A stretch of DNA of 64,000 nucleotides, taken from NCBI GenBank assembly GCA_049840435.1, contig JASGKY010000025.1, positions 185,525 to 249,524 of the forward strand, written 5' to 3'. The DNA is from JADLHS01 sp049840435. Its GTDB lineage: Bacteria > Verrucomicrobiota > Verrucomicrobiia > Limisphaerales > JADLHS01. Positions 49,146-58,003 of the stretch are shown in pieces. Numbering within the stretch: the first letter of the stretch is position 1; every line of letters starts with the position of its first letter. A program made the translations under genes and the position numbers. The notes under the pieces were generated by a model. It made no database searches. It saw nothing but the letters and a program-made list of their open reading frames with translations, and had not been told where the DNA came from.

Positions 49146-49224
49146 GGTAGGGCGGCGCTGCCGCGCCGCCGCAAACTGTATCGCTGAATTAATAATGTGG
49201 GCAGAGCAGCAGCTCTGCCCTACC
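49146..49224. repeat. BIME-like paired palindrome between hoxU and hoxY
   Basis: The outer ends are GGTAGGGC and GCCCTACC. The left half folds as GGCGGCG...CGCCGCC and the right half as GGGCAGAGC...GCTCTGCCC. The arrangement matches the other paired elements here, though with a different core. It lies inside the hox operon, 10 nt before hoxY, so it could affect mRNA stability or expression of the downstream subunits. Confidence 0.8.
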
Positions 49225-49234
49225 GAAATAAAAA

Positions 49235-49781
49235 ATGAAGATTCGTCTCGCCACAGTCTGGTTGGGCGGCTGTTCCGGCTGCCACATGTCGTTCCTCGAT
49301 CTCGACGAGTTTCTGATCGAGCTCGCCGACGCGGTGGATCTCGTTTACAGCCCGGTCGTGGATGTGAAGGAATATCCGGAGAACGTGGACCTTTGCCTCA
49401 TCGAAGGCGCGGTCTGCAACGAGGACAATCTGGAAATCCTCCACAAGATCCGCGCGCGCACCAAGGGTACTTGTCTCCTTCGGCGATTGCGCCGTCACCG
49501 GCAACGTGCCCGCGATGCGCAATCAGTTCGGGATTGATAACGCGGACAATGTCCTGCAACGCGCCTACATCGAGAACGCGCAGTTCAATTCGGTGAAACC
49601 CAAACAGGACGGCATCGTGCCGCCATTGTTGGAACGCGTATTACCCGTGCATGAGGTGGTTCACGTCGAGCATTTCCTGCCCGGTTGCCCACCGCCGGCG
49701 GCACGGATCAAGTCATTGGTCGCGCAACTGTTGAGCGGCAGTGCCCCGAAGCTGGAAGGTGCAAATCTGAAATTTGGTTGA
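49235..49781 (+). CDS. hoxY: [NiFe]-hydrogenase small subunit (one frameshift)
   Basis: About 181 residues, the short small subunit of group 3 enzymes with a single proximal [4Fe-4S] cluster. The ligands are 'WLGGCSGCHMSFLD', 'SFGDCAVTGNVPAMRN' and 'HFLPGCPPPAARIKSL'. One missing base near 49,470 (after 'RARTKGT') splits it; restoring the frame gives 'LVSFGDCAVTGN'. No Tat signal is present, consistent with a cytoplasmic enzyme. The 8-kb set of neighbours fixes the identity. Confidence 0.9.
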
Positions 49782-49782
49782 T

Positions 49783-51213
49783 ATGTCAAAACGCATCGTC
49801 ATTGACCCGGTAACCCGCATCGAGGGCCACGCCAAGATCAGCATTTTCGTGGACGACGCCGGCAACGTCTCCGACGCGGAATTTCATGTCGTAGAATTCC
49901 GCGGCTTTGAGAAATTCTGCGAGGGCCGCCCGTTTCACGAGATGCCCGGCATCACGCAGCGCATCTGCGGCATCTGTCCCGTCAGCCACACGCTCGCGGC
50001 GGCCAAAGCCGGCGATGCCCTCATGGCCGTCAGCATTCCGCCTGCGGCGGACAAGCTCCGCCGGTTGCTGAACCTCGGACAGATCATCCAAAGTCATGCG
50101 CTGAGTTTCTTTCACTTGAGCGCGCCGGACTTTCTGCTCGGCTGGGATTCGCCCCAAGCCCAGCGCAATGTCTTCGGCCTGATCGCGGCCAACAAGGAAC
50201 TTGCCCGCGCCGGCATCCGCCTGCGCCAGTTCGGTCAGGAGATCATCGAGATCTTGGGCGATAAGAAGATTCATCCCCAATGGGCGGTGCCGGGCGGCGT
50301 GCGTAGCGCGCTCTCACCAGAAGGCCGCGAGAAAATCCGCGGCTGGCTGCCCGAGGCCTACGCCACCATTCAAGTCGCCTTCGATCTCTGGAAAAAGACG
50401 ATGGAGACGCATCAACGCGAGATTCAGATTTACGGAAACTTCCCCTCGCTGTTCATGGGTCTCATCGCCGCGGACGGTTCGTGGGAGCATCACGGCGGCA
50501 AACTGCGTTTCACCGACAGCAGCGGCAGCATCATCGCGGACCAGATCGAGGTTTCCCGCTACGCGGAATTCATCGGCGAATCCGTGCAGAACAGTTCCTA
50601 TCTCAAGTCGCCGTATTACCTGCCGCTCGGTTTTCCCGCGGGCATCTATCGCGTCGGACCACTCGCCCGCCTCAACATCTGCGAACGCATGGGCGTGCCC
50701 AAAGCAGACGCGGAACTGAAGAAATTCAAGAGCCTCGGCCGCGGCGCGGTCACGTCGTCGTTCCTCTACCACTACGCGCGCCTCATCGAAATTCTCGCGA
50801 GCATCGAATTTGTCGAGCGTTACATGGACGATACAGAGCTTTCCAGCGATTACCTGCGGGCCGATGCCGGCATCAACAGTCTGCGTGGCGTGGGCGCGAG
50901 CGAAGCCCCGCGTGGCACGCTCTTCCACGATTACACCGTGGACCGCAATGGCCTGCTGAAGAAGGTGAATCTCATCGTCGCCACCGGCCAGAACAACCTG
51001 GCCATGAACCAGACCGTCGCGCAGATCGCCCGGCACTACGTCAAAGGCGGCACCAATGAGATTCCCGAACCGTTGCTCAATCGCGTGGAGCACGGCATCC
51101 GTTGCTATGACCCGTGCCTGAGCTGCTCGACGCACGCCGTCGGCCAGATGCCGCTGCACGTGCAGTTGATTGCGCCTGATGGAGCGGTGTTGAACGAAGT
51201 GACGCGAGGCTGA
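49783..51213 (+). CDS. hoxH: [NiFe]-hydrogenase large subunit, group 3d type
   Basis: 476 residues from ATG 49783. The N-terminal motif 'RIEGHAKISIFVDDAG' is followed by 'RICGICPVSHTLAAAKA', which supplies two nickel/iron cysteines. The C-terminal pair is 'DPCLSCSTH'. Maturation proteases cut after this His, here removing a 25-residue tail (AVGQMPLHV...EVTRG). With hoxEFU and hoxY this defines a soluble NAD-linked bidirectional hydrogenase that oxidises or evolves H2. The protease gene starts 3 nt downstream. Confidence 0.95.
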   Translation: MSKRIVIDPVTRIEGHAKISIFVDDAGNVSDAEFHVVEFRGFEKFCEGRPFHEMPGITQRICGICPVSHTLAAAKAGDALMAVSIPPAADKLRRLLNLGQIIQSHALSFFHLSAPDFLLGWDSPQAQRNVFGLIAANKELARAGIRLRQFGQEIIEILGDKKIHPQWAVPGGVRSALSPEGREKIRGWLPEAYATIQVAFDLWKKTMETHQREIQIYGNFPSLFMGLIAADGSWEHHGGKLRFTDSSGSIIADQIEVSRYAEFIGESVQNSSYLKSPYYLPLGFPAGIYRVGPLARLNICERMGVPKADAELKKFKSLGRGAVTSSFLYHYARLIEILASIEFVERYMDDTELSSDYLRADAGINSLRGVGASEAPRGTLFHDYTVDRNGLLKKVNLIVATGQNNLAMNQTVAQIARHYVKGGTNEIPEPLLNRVEHGIRCYDPCLSCSTHAVGQMPLHVQLIAPDGAVLNEVTRG

Positions 51214-51216
51214 TCT

Positions 51217-51657
51217 ATGAACTCCACCGGATCAATGCTGGTCATCGGCTACGGCAATACTTTGCGCGGCGATGACGGCGTCGGCCCACGCGTGGCGGAA
51301 GCCGTCGGCGCGCTGCGTTTACCGGGCGTCCGCACGCTCATCTGCCAGCAACTTTCCCCCGAACACGCCGCCCCGATCTCGCTCGCCGAAAAAGTAATCT
51401 TTGTGGATGCTGCCGTGGATGCCCCGCAGGAAGTTCAATTGCGTCGGCTCGAACCCAGCGACACCACCCAGCTGATGGCGCACGCCGCCAACCCGTGTAC
51501 GATGCTGGCGTTGTCCCGCGATGTCTTTGGTCATGTGCCTCAAGCGTGGTGGCTGACCATTCCCGCCGTGAATATGGAATTTTGCGAATCGCTTACCCCC
51601 GAAGCTCAGCGCGGCTGCGCGGAAGCCATCGACAAAATCCAAGCCTTGTGCCGCTGA
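51217..51657 (+). CDS. hoxW: Hydrogenase maturation endopeptidase
   Basis: 146 residues of the HycI/HybD/HoxW peptidase family. 'VIGYGNTLRGDDGVGPRVAE' at the N-terminus contains the nickel-sensing Glu/Asp pocket, and 'VIFVDAAVDAPQ' the second acidic residue. It is expected to cut HoxH after the His of DPCLSCSTH once Ni is inserted. It closes the hox operon, 22 nt from the convergent stop of hypB. Confidence 0.9.
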   Translation: MNSTGSMLVIGYGNTLRGDDGVGPRVAEAVGALRLPGVRTLICQQLSPEHAAPISLAEKVIFVDAAVDAPQEVQLRRLEPSDTTQLMAHAANPCTMLALSRDVFGHVPQAWWLTIPAVNMEFCESLTPEAQRGCAEAIDKIQALCR

Positions 51658-51679
51658 CGGCACCAAAGGGTCGCCAGCC

Positions 51680-52468
51680 TTAAACTTCGGCGCGCCGTTT
51701 CACCAGAAAATCCAGCCACGCCTGCATGCCGTCGCCAGTTCGGGAGGACAACAGGAAAACCTGCGCGTGGTGACTTACGCGTTTGAGATTTGCCAACGCC
51801 AGATCGCGATTAAAACCCGCCGCCACCGCAATATCGCTCTTCGTCACGATGGCAACGTTGGCCGAGTGAAACATCGGCGGGTACTTGAGCGGCTTGTCTT
51901 CGCCCTCAGTCGTCGAGAGCAGCACCACTCGCAAGTCTTCGCCCAGATCGTAATCCGCCGGACAGACGAGATTGCCGACGTTTTCGATTACCAGCACGTC
52001 CACCTTGTCTAAATCAATCTGCGCCGCCGCCTTGGAAACCATCTCCGCGTCCAGGTGACAGACCGTGCCCGTCGTGATCTGCACCACCGGGATGCCCACC
52101 TCGCGCAACCGCGCAGCATCATTGTCGGTCGCAAGGTCGCCAACGATGACACCCACGCGGAGCTTCCCAGCGAGCTTTGCTGCCGTCTCCCGGATGAAGG
52201 TGGTTTTGCCCGAGCCCGGCGACGAAACCACATTCAGCACGAGAAGTTTCTTGGCTTTAAAGAATCCGCGATTTCGCTCCGCCAAAAGATTGTTCTTCTC
52301 CATGAGCGAACGGTTGAGGTCGAGCTTGAACGGCGCCGGTGCGTGTGAGTGCCCATGATCATGATGATGGTGGCTGTGCCCGTGGCCATGGTGATGATCG
52401 TGGTCATGGGAATGCCCGCCGATCTTCACATCGCCACCGCCGAGTCCGCATCCACATTCTTTGCACAT
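51680..52468 (-). CDS. hypB: Hydrogenase nickel incorporation GTPase
   Basis: 262 residues from ATG 52468. The N-terminal 'MCKECGCG' is the CxxCGC high-affinity nickel site. A His/Asp-rich stretch at about residues 18-42 stores nickel. The GTPase core has 'SSPGSGKTTFIRETAAKL' (P-loop), 'GDLATDNDAARLREVGIPVV', 'ENVGNLVCPADYDLGE' and 'VTKSDIA'. It delivers Ni to the large subunit together with HypA. A longer upstream frame to 52579 runs through a repeat element and is not believable as the start. Confidence 0.95.
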   Translation of the reverse strand: MCKECGCGLGGGDVKIGGHSHDHDHHHGHGHSHHHHDHGHSHAPAPFKLDLNRSLMEKNNLLAERNRGFFKAKKLLVLNVVSSPGSGKTTFIRETAAKLAGKLRVGVIVGDLATDNDAARLREVGIPVVQITTGTVCHLDAEMVSKAAAQIDLDKVDVLVIENVGNLVCPADYDLGEDLRVVLLSTTEGEDKPLKYPPMFHSANVAIVTKSDIAVAAGFNRDLALANLKRVSHHAQVFLLSSRTGDGMQAWLDFLVKRRAEV

Positions 52469-52476
52469 AATTTTTA

Positions 52477-52541
52477 TGTAGCGGTGGTCTATGACCGCCG
52501 CAGTTATTCTGCAAATGCGACACTCACAGAGTGCCGCTACA
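52477..52541. repeat. BIME-like paired palindrome between hypA and hypB
   Basis: Begins TGTAGCGGTGGTCTATGACC and ends GTGCCGCTACA, matching the ends of the element at 31855-31924. It fills the hypA-hypB gap. Confidence 0.75.
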
Positions 52542-52544
52542 AAA

Positions 52545-52886
52545 TCATTCAAGCTCCACAGCTGCGATTTCCAATTCACGCCCGCGGCGCAGATCGCCGC
52601 TCAAGTCATGGCAGCGCGGGCATTCACTCAAAAACTCCTGACACGCAAACTCCGCCTGACACGTCGCACACCAGCAAACGGCAGGAACGGATTCAATGTC
52701 CAACCGCGCGTCGGCCAACAACGTGTCACGCCGCACGACATCCCAGGCGAATTGCAGCGCCTCGGACACGACCCCGCTCAGCGTGCCGATCCGCAGCTTC
52801 AGCACCGTGATGCGCTTCGCCCCGGCGGCCTGCGCGGACTCCGCCGCCATCCGCACTGCTTCGGTCATGATCGCGACTTCATGCAT
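52545..52886 (-). CDS. hypA: Hydrogenase nickel chaperone and zinc protein
   Basis: 113 residues from ATG 52886; the canonical 'MHEVAIMTEAV' start carries the nickel-binding His2. Zinc-site cysteines are 'CWCATCQ' and 'CPRC'. It partners HypB for Ni delivery. It is transcribed leftwards, divergent from hypF, with a 151-bp gap holding both promoters. A longer frame exists to 52943 but would bury the essential N-terminal His. Confidence 0.93.
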   Translation of the reverse strand: MHEVAIMTEAVRMAAESAQAAGAKRITVLKLRIGTLSGVVSEALQFAWDVVRRDTLLADARLDIESVPAVCWCATCQAEFACQEFLSECPRCHDLSGDLRRGRELEIAAVELE

Positions 52887-53037
52887 CTTGTGTTGTCCCA
52901 CCCTGCCACGGCCGCCCAACTTAAGCTTTTCTTCCTTTGACAATTATTGGGCAGCTATTGCCAATCCGCGGAAGGTCACCGCCCCGGTTTGGGGGCAAGC
53001 TACCGTAGCTGGCAGCAGTGCCAGTCGTTGCCTGACC

Positions 53038-55500
53038 ATGAGCCTGACAGTCACCAATCCCGAGATGACCACACGTTTGCGGCTCGCCGTTCGCGGCGCA
53101 GTGCAAGGCGTCGGCTTCCGGCCCTTCGTCTATCGCCTCGCGAACGAACTCGGGCTGACCGGCTGGGTGAACAATTCTCCGCAAGGCGTCGGCATCGAGA
53201 TCGAAGGCCCGCGGCCTGCGCTCGAAGAATTCCGCTTCCGCCTCGAGACCGAGAAACCGCCGCGCAGTTCCATCCAAAGCTGCGAAGCGACCTGGCTTGA
53301 TACCGCAGGCTTCGACGGCTTTGTCATCCGCGCCAGCGAAAACACTGGCAGCAAAGCAGCGCTGGTGCTGCCTGACATCGCCACATGTCCGGATTGTCTG
53401 CGTGAGCTGCTCGATCCGACAAACCGCCGGCATCGCTATCCGTTCATCAATTGCACCCACTGCGGCCCACGCTTCAGCATCATCGAAGCCCTGCCCTACG
53501 ATCGCGCGAACACGTCCATGCGCGGCTTCCGGATGTGCCCCAGCTGTCAGGCGGAATACGACGATCCCAACGACCGCCGTTTCCACGCCCAGCCCAACGC
53601 CTGTCCTGACTGCGGCCCACAACTCGAACTCTGGCCCGGTGACGGCCAAGCCACGAATGACGAGCCGCCCCGTCGTCTCGCGCGCGGCAACGATGCATTG
53701 CTCGCCGCCGCACACGTCATCCGCTGCGGCCACATCGTCGCCGTCAAAGGCATCGGCGGCTTTCATCTGTTTGTGGACGCGCGCAACGACGAAGCCGTCC
53801 GCCGCCTGCGCGAACGGAAGCATCGTGAGGAAAAACCCTTCGCCTTGCTGTTCCCAACGTTGGAGAGCGTGAAGGCAGCTTGTGCAGTCTCGCCGCTGGA
53901 GGAACGATTGCTGCAATCCCCGGAAGCGCCCATCGTGCTGCTGCGGAAAACTCCATTCTCCATTCTCCATTCTCCATCTTCGCTTGCCCCCAGTGTCGCT
54001 CCCGGCAATCCCAACCTCGGCGTGATGCTGCCCTCAAATCCGTTGCATCACCTGCTCATGGCTGAACTTGGCTTCCCCGTCGTCGCCACGAGCGGCAACC
54101 TGAGCGACGAACCGATCTGCATCGATGAGTTTGAAGCCCTCGACCGGCTACGCGGCATCGCCGATGTTCTGCTGGTTCACAATCGTCCCATCGTCCGGCC
54201 CGAAGACGACTCCATCGTACGTGTGATGGCTGGGCGCGAAATGGTTTTGCGTCGGGCGCGGGGTTATGCGCCGCTGCCGATCCCGCTGAAATCTGAAATC
54301 CGAAATCCGAAATCTGAAATCATTTTGGCCGTTGGCGCACATCTGAAAAACTCCGTTGCGCTCGCCATCGGCGAACAGGTCTTCTTGAGCCAGCACATCG
54401 GCGATCTCGAGACGGAGCCGGCACACCAGGCATTTCAGCGCGCGGCGGAAGATTTGCCCCGGCTTTATGATGCGCAACCCGAAGTCATCGCCGCGGACCT
54501 GCATCCCGATTACCTTTCGACGCAGTTCGCTTTGGAGCGCCGGCCTCCGACCCGGCGTAATGCGACCGCTCCCCAATCTGCCGGGGCGGAGACCGGCGCT
54601 CCGCCAGTCATTCGCGTCCAGCACCACATCGCCCACGCGCTGGCCTGCATCGCGGAGAATGAAGTAGAACTTCCCGCACTCGGCGTTGCCTGGGACGGCA
54701 CAGGGCTTGGCAGTGACGGCACGATCTGGGGCGGCGAGTTTTTCTTCGTCACCGACGAGGCAGCGCAACACATCGCGCATCTGCGACCGTTCCGGTTGCC
54801 GGGCGGCGACGCTGCCGTGAAAGAGCCACGCCGCGCCGCGCTGGGGTTGCTGTTTCAACTGCTGGGCGACGAGGCGTTTCAACGAAACGACATCCGCACC
54901 ATTGCCGCGCTTTCGTCCGCCGAACAAGTCGCGTTGAAAACCATGCTGCAACGCAATCTGAACTCCCCGCTCTGTTCCAGCGTCGGCCGGCTGTTCGATG
55001 CCATCGCGTCATTGGCCGGACTGCGTCAGATCATGCGGTTCGAGGGTCAGGCGGCGATGGAACTGGAATTCGCGTGCGCCGGGGCGCGGACGGAGGAAGC
55101 GTATGAGTTTCCCCTGCTGACAAGTCATGCGCCGATGCTGCTGGATTGGTCACCGGTGGTGGAAGGCGTGCTGGTGGATGTCACCCGGAGCGTGCCGCTG
55201 GCCGACATCGCGGCGAAATTTCATCACGGTCTGGCCGAGGCGATCGTGGCCGTGGCGCGGGAGTTTGGTTGTGAACGCGTCGCCCTAAGCGGCGGCTGTT
55301 TTCAGAATCGTTACCTGACGGAACGAGCGGTGACGCGATTGCGCAAGGAAGGTTTTCAACCGTACTGGCATCAACGCGTGCCGACAAACGATGGCGGCAT
55401 TGCCTTGGGGCAAATTGCCGCAGCGCAGCGCGAAATGTCGGCTAACACACGGCACGGCACTGTCCGGACGCCGCAGCGCAGCGTCCCTACCTATGCTTGA
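53038..55500 (+). CDS. hypF: Carbamoyltransferase for [NiFe] cofactor CN synthesis
   Basis: 820 residues from ATG 53038, with ATG 53065 an alternative. Domains in order: acylphosphatase ('RLAVRGAVQGVGFRPFVYRL'), two zinc fingers ('CPDCLRELLDPTNRRHRYPF' to 'NCTHCGPRF' and 'CPSCQAEYDDP' to 'ACPDCGP'), YrdC-like ('VAVKGIGGFHLFVDARND') and the Kae1-like carbamoyltransferase ('VQHHIAHALACIAENE', 'AWDGTGLGSDGTIWGGEF', 'LSGGCFQNRYLTE'). It makes the thiocarbamate on HypE from carbamoyl phosphate. The YrdC and Kae1-like parts contain in-frame repeat insertions not usual in the family. Confidence 0.95.
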   Translation: MSLTVTNPEMTTRLRLAVRGAVQGVGFRPFVYRLANELGLTGWVNNSPQGVGIEIEGPRPALEEFRFRLETEKPPRSSIQSCEATWLDTAGFDGFVIRASENTGSKAALVLPDIATCPDCLRELLDPTNRRHRYPFINCTHCGPRFSIIEALPYDRANTSMRGFRMCPSCQAEYDDPNDRRFHAQPNACPDCGPQLELWPGDGQATNDEPPRRLARGNDALLAAAHVIRCGHIVAVKGIGGFHLFVDARNDEAVRRLRERKHREEKPFALLFPTLESVKAACAVSPLEERLLQSPEAPIVLLRKTPFSILHSPSSLAPSVAPGNPNLGVMLPSNPLHHLLMAELGFPVVATSGNLSDEPICIDEFEALDRLRGIADVLLVHNRPIVRPEDDSIVRVMAGREMVLRRARGYAPLPIPLKSEIRNPKSEIILAVGAHLKNSVALAIGEQVFLSQHIGDLETEPAHQAFQRAAEDLPRLYDAQPEVIAADLHPDYLSTQFALERRPPTRRNATAPQSAGAETGAPPVIRVQHHIAHALACIAENEVELPALGVAWDGTGLGSDGTIWGGEFFFVTDEAAQHIAHLRPFRLPGGDAAVKEPRRAALGLLFQLLGDEAFQRNDIRTIAALSSAEQVALKTMLQRNLNSPLCSSVGRLFDAIASLAGLRQIMRFEGQAAMELEFACAGARTEEAYEFPLLTSHAPMLLDWSPVVEGVLVDVTRSVPLADIAAKFHHGLAEAIVAVAREFGCERVALSGGCFQNRYLTERAVTRLRKEGFQPYWHQRVPTNDGGIALGQIAAAQREMSANTRHGTVRTPQRSVPTYA
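53952..53979 (+). repeat. Heptanucleotide repeat within hypF (TCCATTC x4)
   Basis: Three exact TCCATTC units and a fourth ending TCCATCT. It encodes a Ser/Pro/Leu-rich stretch ('PFSILHSPSSL') that breaks up the YrdC-like domain. The unit is not a multiple of three. Confidence 0.85.
54287..54321 (+). repeat. Heptanucleotide repeat within hypF ([T/C]GAAATC x5)
   Basis: TGAAATC, TGAAATC, CGAAATC, CGAAATC, TGAAATC in direct succession, encoding 'KSEIRNPKSEI' before 'ILAVGAHLKN'. Gain or loss of one unit would shift the frame. Confidence 0.9.
54534..54602 (+). repeat. REP-like palindrome inserted in frame in hypF
   Basis: GGAGCGCCGGCCTCC and GGAGACCGGCGCTCC form a 14/15 inverted pair enclosing a smaller palindrome. 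The encoded 'LERRPPTRRNATAPQSAGAE' sits just before the conserved 'VIRVQHHIAHAL', where the family normally has no insertion. Confidence 0.8.
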
Positions 55501-55503
55501 ATT

Positions 55504-55809
55504 ATGTGTCTCGCAATTCCAGGAAAAGTCGAAAGCATCACCGGGGACGATCCGGTCACACGGATGGGCCGCATCAACTTCGGCGGGGTCGTCAAGGAGG
55601 CCAGCCTTGCTTACGTGCCCGAGGTGCAGATCGGCGATTATGTGATCGTTCACGTCGGGTTTGCACTGAGCAAAGTGGATGAGGAAGAGGCGCAGAAGGT
55701 TTTTAGTTATCTGAAACAGATCGGCGAACTGGATGAACTCGCGGCGGAACAGTTCATTTCATCAGCAGCCAGTCCGCCAGAACGCCCACCCGACGGAGGA
55801 TTGCGATGA
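55504..55809 (+). CDS. hypC: [NiFe]-hydrogenase assembly chaperone
   Basis: 101 residues; 'MCLAIPGKVESI' gives the N-terminal Cys2 that holds the Fe(CN)2CO precursor with HypD. 'VGDYVIVHVGFALSKVDEEE' is the usual second block (here IGDYV). The C-terminal ~20 residues (Ser/Pro-rich) are longer than usual. It overlaps hypD by 4 nt. Confidence 0.95.
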   Translation: MCLAIPGKVESITGDDPVTRMGRINFGGVVKEASLAYVPEVQIGDYVIVHVGFALSKVDEEEAQKVFSYLKQIGELDELAAEQFISSAASPPERPPDGGLR

Positions 55810-56918
55810 AATTCCTCGACGAATACCGTGATGGCGAACTCGCGCAAAAGTTCGCGCGGGAGATCCATCGTATCACGACAAAGCCGTGGACGATCATGGA
55901 GGTTTGTGGCGGCCAGACACACGCGATTGTAAAGTTCGGCATTGATGAGTTGTTGCCAAAGCAGCTCACGCTCATCCACGGTCCGGGCTGCCCCGTATGC
56001 GTCACGCCGTTGGAGGTCATCGATAAAGCATTGGAAATTGCCGAGAAACCGGGGGTCATCTTCACATCGTTCGGCGACATGCTGCGCGTACCGGGTAGCA
56101 CGACTGATTTGTTATCGGTGAAAGCCAAGGGCGGCGACGTGCGGATGATCTATTCACCACTGGATGCAGTGAAGCTAGCCGAACAGAATCCGACAAAGGA
56201 AGTCGTGTTTTTTGGCGTGGGTTTTGAGACAACCGCACCAGCGACGGCGATGGCAGTATTTCAGGCGGCCCAGAAGGGTCTGAAGAATTTTTCGATGCTC
56301 ATTTCGCACGTGCTTGTGCCGCCAGCGATTGAAGCATTGATGGCGTCGGCGCAATGTCGTGTGCAGGCGTTTCTCGCGGCGGGGCATGTTTGCACTGTGA
56401 TGGGCTACGAGGAATATCCGCCGCTGGCCGCAAAGTTTCGCGTGCCCATCGTCGTCACGGGCTTCGAGCCGCTCGATATTCTGCACGGCATCCTAATGAC
56501 CGTACGGCAACTTGAATCGGGTCGAGCCGAGGTGGAGAATCAATACGTCCGTTCGGTGCGGCGCGAAGGCAACCAACCCGCACAAGAACTGATTAAAAAA
56601 GTGTTTAAGATCGTACCGCGCAAGTGGCGGGGCGTCGGGGAAATTCCACAGAGCGGCATGGGGTTGGCCGATGCGTATTCAACATTCGATGCCGAACAAA
56701 AGTTCGGCGTATCTGATCGCCACGTAGACGAACCCGCAGATTGCATCGCAGGTCTGATTTTGCAGGGCTTGAAGAAACCGCACGAGTGCCCGGCATTCGG
56801 GGGTAAGTGCACGCCTGAGCATCCGCTCGGGGCAACGATGGTTTCGAGCGAAGGTGCATGTGCGGCTTACTATCGCTATCGCCGCCACACCACGCCGGAA
56901 GCCGTTATATCCAAATGA
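55806..56918 (+). CDS. hypD: [NiFe] cofactor Fe(CN)2CO scaffold protein
   Basis: 370 residues. 'MEVCGGQTHAIVKFGID' and 'IHGPGCPVCVTPLEVID' hold the active-site cysteines, and 'GFETTAPATAMA' and 'NQYVRSVRREGNQPA' are family motifs. The C-terminal [4Fe-4S] ligands are in 'CPAFGGKCTPEHPLGATMVS' and the preceding Cys residues. It assembles the Fe(CN)2CO unit with HypC and HypE. Its stop overlaps hypE's ATG (ATGA). Confidence 0.95.
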   Translation: MKFLDEYRDGELAQKFAREIHRITTKPWTIMEVCGGQTHAIVKFGIDELLPKQLTLIHGPGCPVCVTPLEVIDKALEIAEKPGVIFTSFGDMLRVPGSTTDLLSVKAKGGDVRMIYSPLDAVKLAEQNPTKEVVFFGVGFETTAPATAMAVFQAAQKGLKNFSMLISHVLVPPAIEALMASAQCRVQAFLAAGHVCTVMGYEEYPPLAAKFRVPIVVTGFEPLDILHGILMTVRQLESGRAEVENQYVRSVRREGNQPAQELIKKVFKIVPRKWRGVGEIPQSGMGLADAYSTFDAEQKFGVSDRHVDEPADCIAGLILQGLKKPHECPAFGGKCTPEHPLGATMVSSEGACAAYYRYRRHTTPEAVISK

Positions 56919-57968
56919 GCACGCCCGCATTCACCGCGAGTTGCCCTCTGCCAATCCAGCAGTATCCGCATGTGCTGCTGGCGCACGGCGGCGGCGGGAA
57001 GCTGATGCACCAACTGCTGGAAAACGTCTTCGGCAAAGCGTTCAGCAATCCGATTCTCGACTCCCGCCACGACTCGGCGCAGTTCACCGTGCCACCAGGC
57101 AAGTTGGCAATGACGACGGATTCCTATGTCTGTACGTCCAATGTTTTTCCCCGGAGGTGATATCGGCTCAATGGCCATCCACGGCACGGTCAACGATCTT
57201 GCGATGAGTGGGGCGCGCCCGCTGTATCTCAGTTGCGGCTTTATCATCGAGGAAGGATTGTCGATGGAGACGCTGTGGCGCGTGGTCTGTTCCATGCGCG
57301 ATGCGGCGCAACGCTGTGGCGTGCAGATTGTGACCGGCGATACGAAGGTCGTGGACAAGGGCAAAGGCGACGGACTTTACATCAATACGACGGGTATCGG
57401 CGTCATCGAACACTCGCTCAACATTGCGCCGACAAGCGTCCAGCCCGGAGATGCGATCATCGTCAGCGGCGATCTGGGCCGGCACGGCATGGCCATCATG
57501 GCCGTGCGCGAGGGGCTGCAATTTGAAGGTACGATTGAGAGCGACTCCGCATCCGTCCGCGAACCAGTGCGCGCGCTGATTAAAGCTGGCATTGAAGTTC
57601 ACTGTCTGCGCGATCTGACGCGAGGCGGGCTGGCGAGCGCGTTGAACGAAATCGCCGAGGCAGCGGGGGTAAAAATTGCCATTGAGCAAAAGGCTGTGCC
57701 GGTGCGCGAGGACGTTCACGCCGCATGCGAGATGCTGGGGCTTGATCCGTTGCACGTGGCGAACGAAGGACGGTTTGTGGCTTTCGTCGCGGCAAGAGAT
57801 GCGGCGCGGGCGCGGCAAATCCTGCGGCAGTACGAAGTCAGCGAGAAGGCCGTCCTGATCGGAAAGGTTATGGAGAAAGCGGTGCCGTTGGTGACGATCA
57901 AGAGCGCGATCGGCGCGAGCCGGATTCTCGACATGCCGAGCGGGGAGCAGTTGCCGCGCATCTGTTAG
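56915..57968 (+). CDS. hypE: Hydrogenase maturation ATPase, cyanide donor carrier (one frameshift)
   Basis: About 350 residues. 'LLAHGGGGKLMHQLLENVF' at the N-terminus, 'FFPGGDIGSMAIHGTVNDLA' (AIRS/PurM-like ATP site), 'GDTKVVDKGKGDGLYINTTG' and 'LRDLTRGGLASALNEIAE' follow. The C-terminus ends 'LPRIC', whose Cys receives the carbamoyl group from HypF and is dehydrated to thiocyanate. An extra T near 57,131 (TATGTCTGTACG) breaks the frame. All essential parts are present on both sides. Confidence 0.92.
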
Positions 57969-58003
57969 CGTGCCCCGGCTCTCCCCGCCGCCCAAGCGTG
58001 GCG

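Noticed and set aside
52468..52579. Longer HypB start at 52579
   Set aside because: The extension translates the BIME-like element; the conserved nickel-binding N-terminus MCKECGCG starts at 52468.
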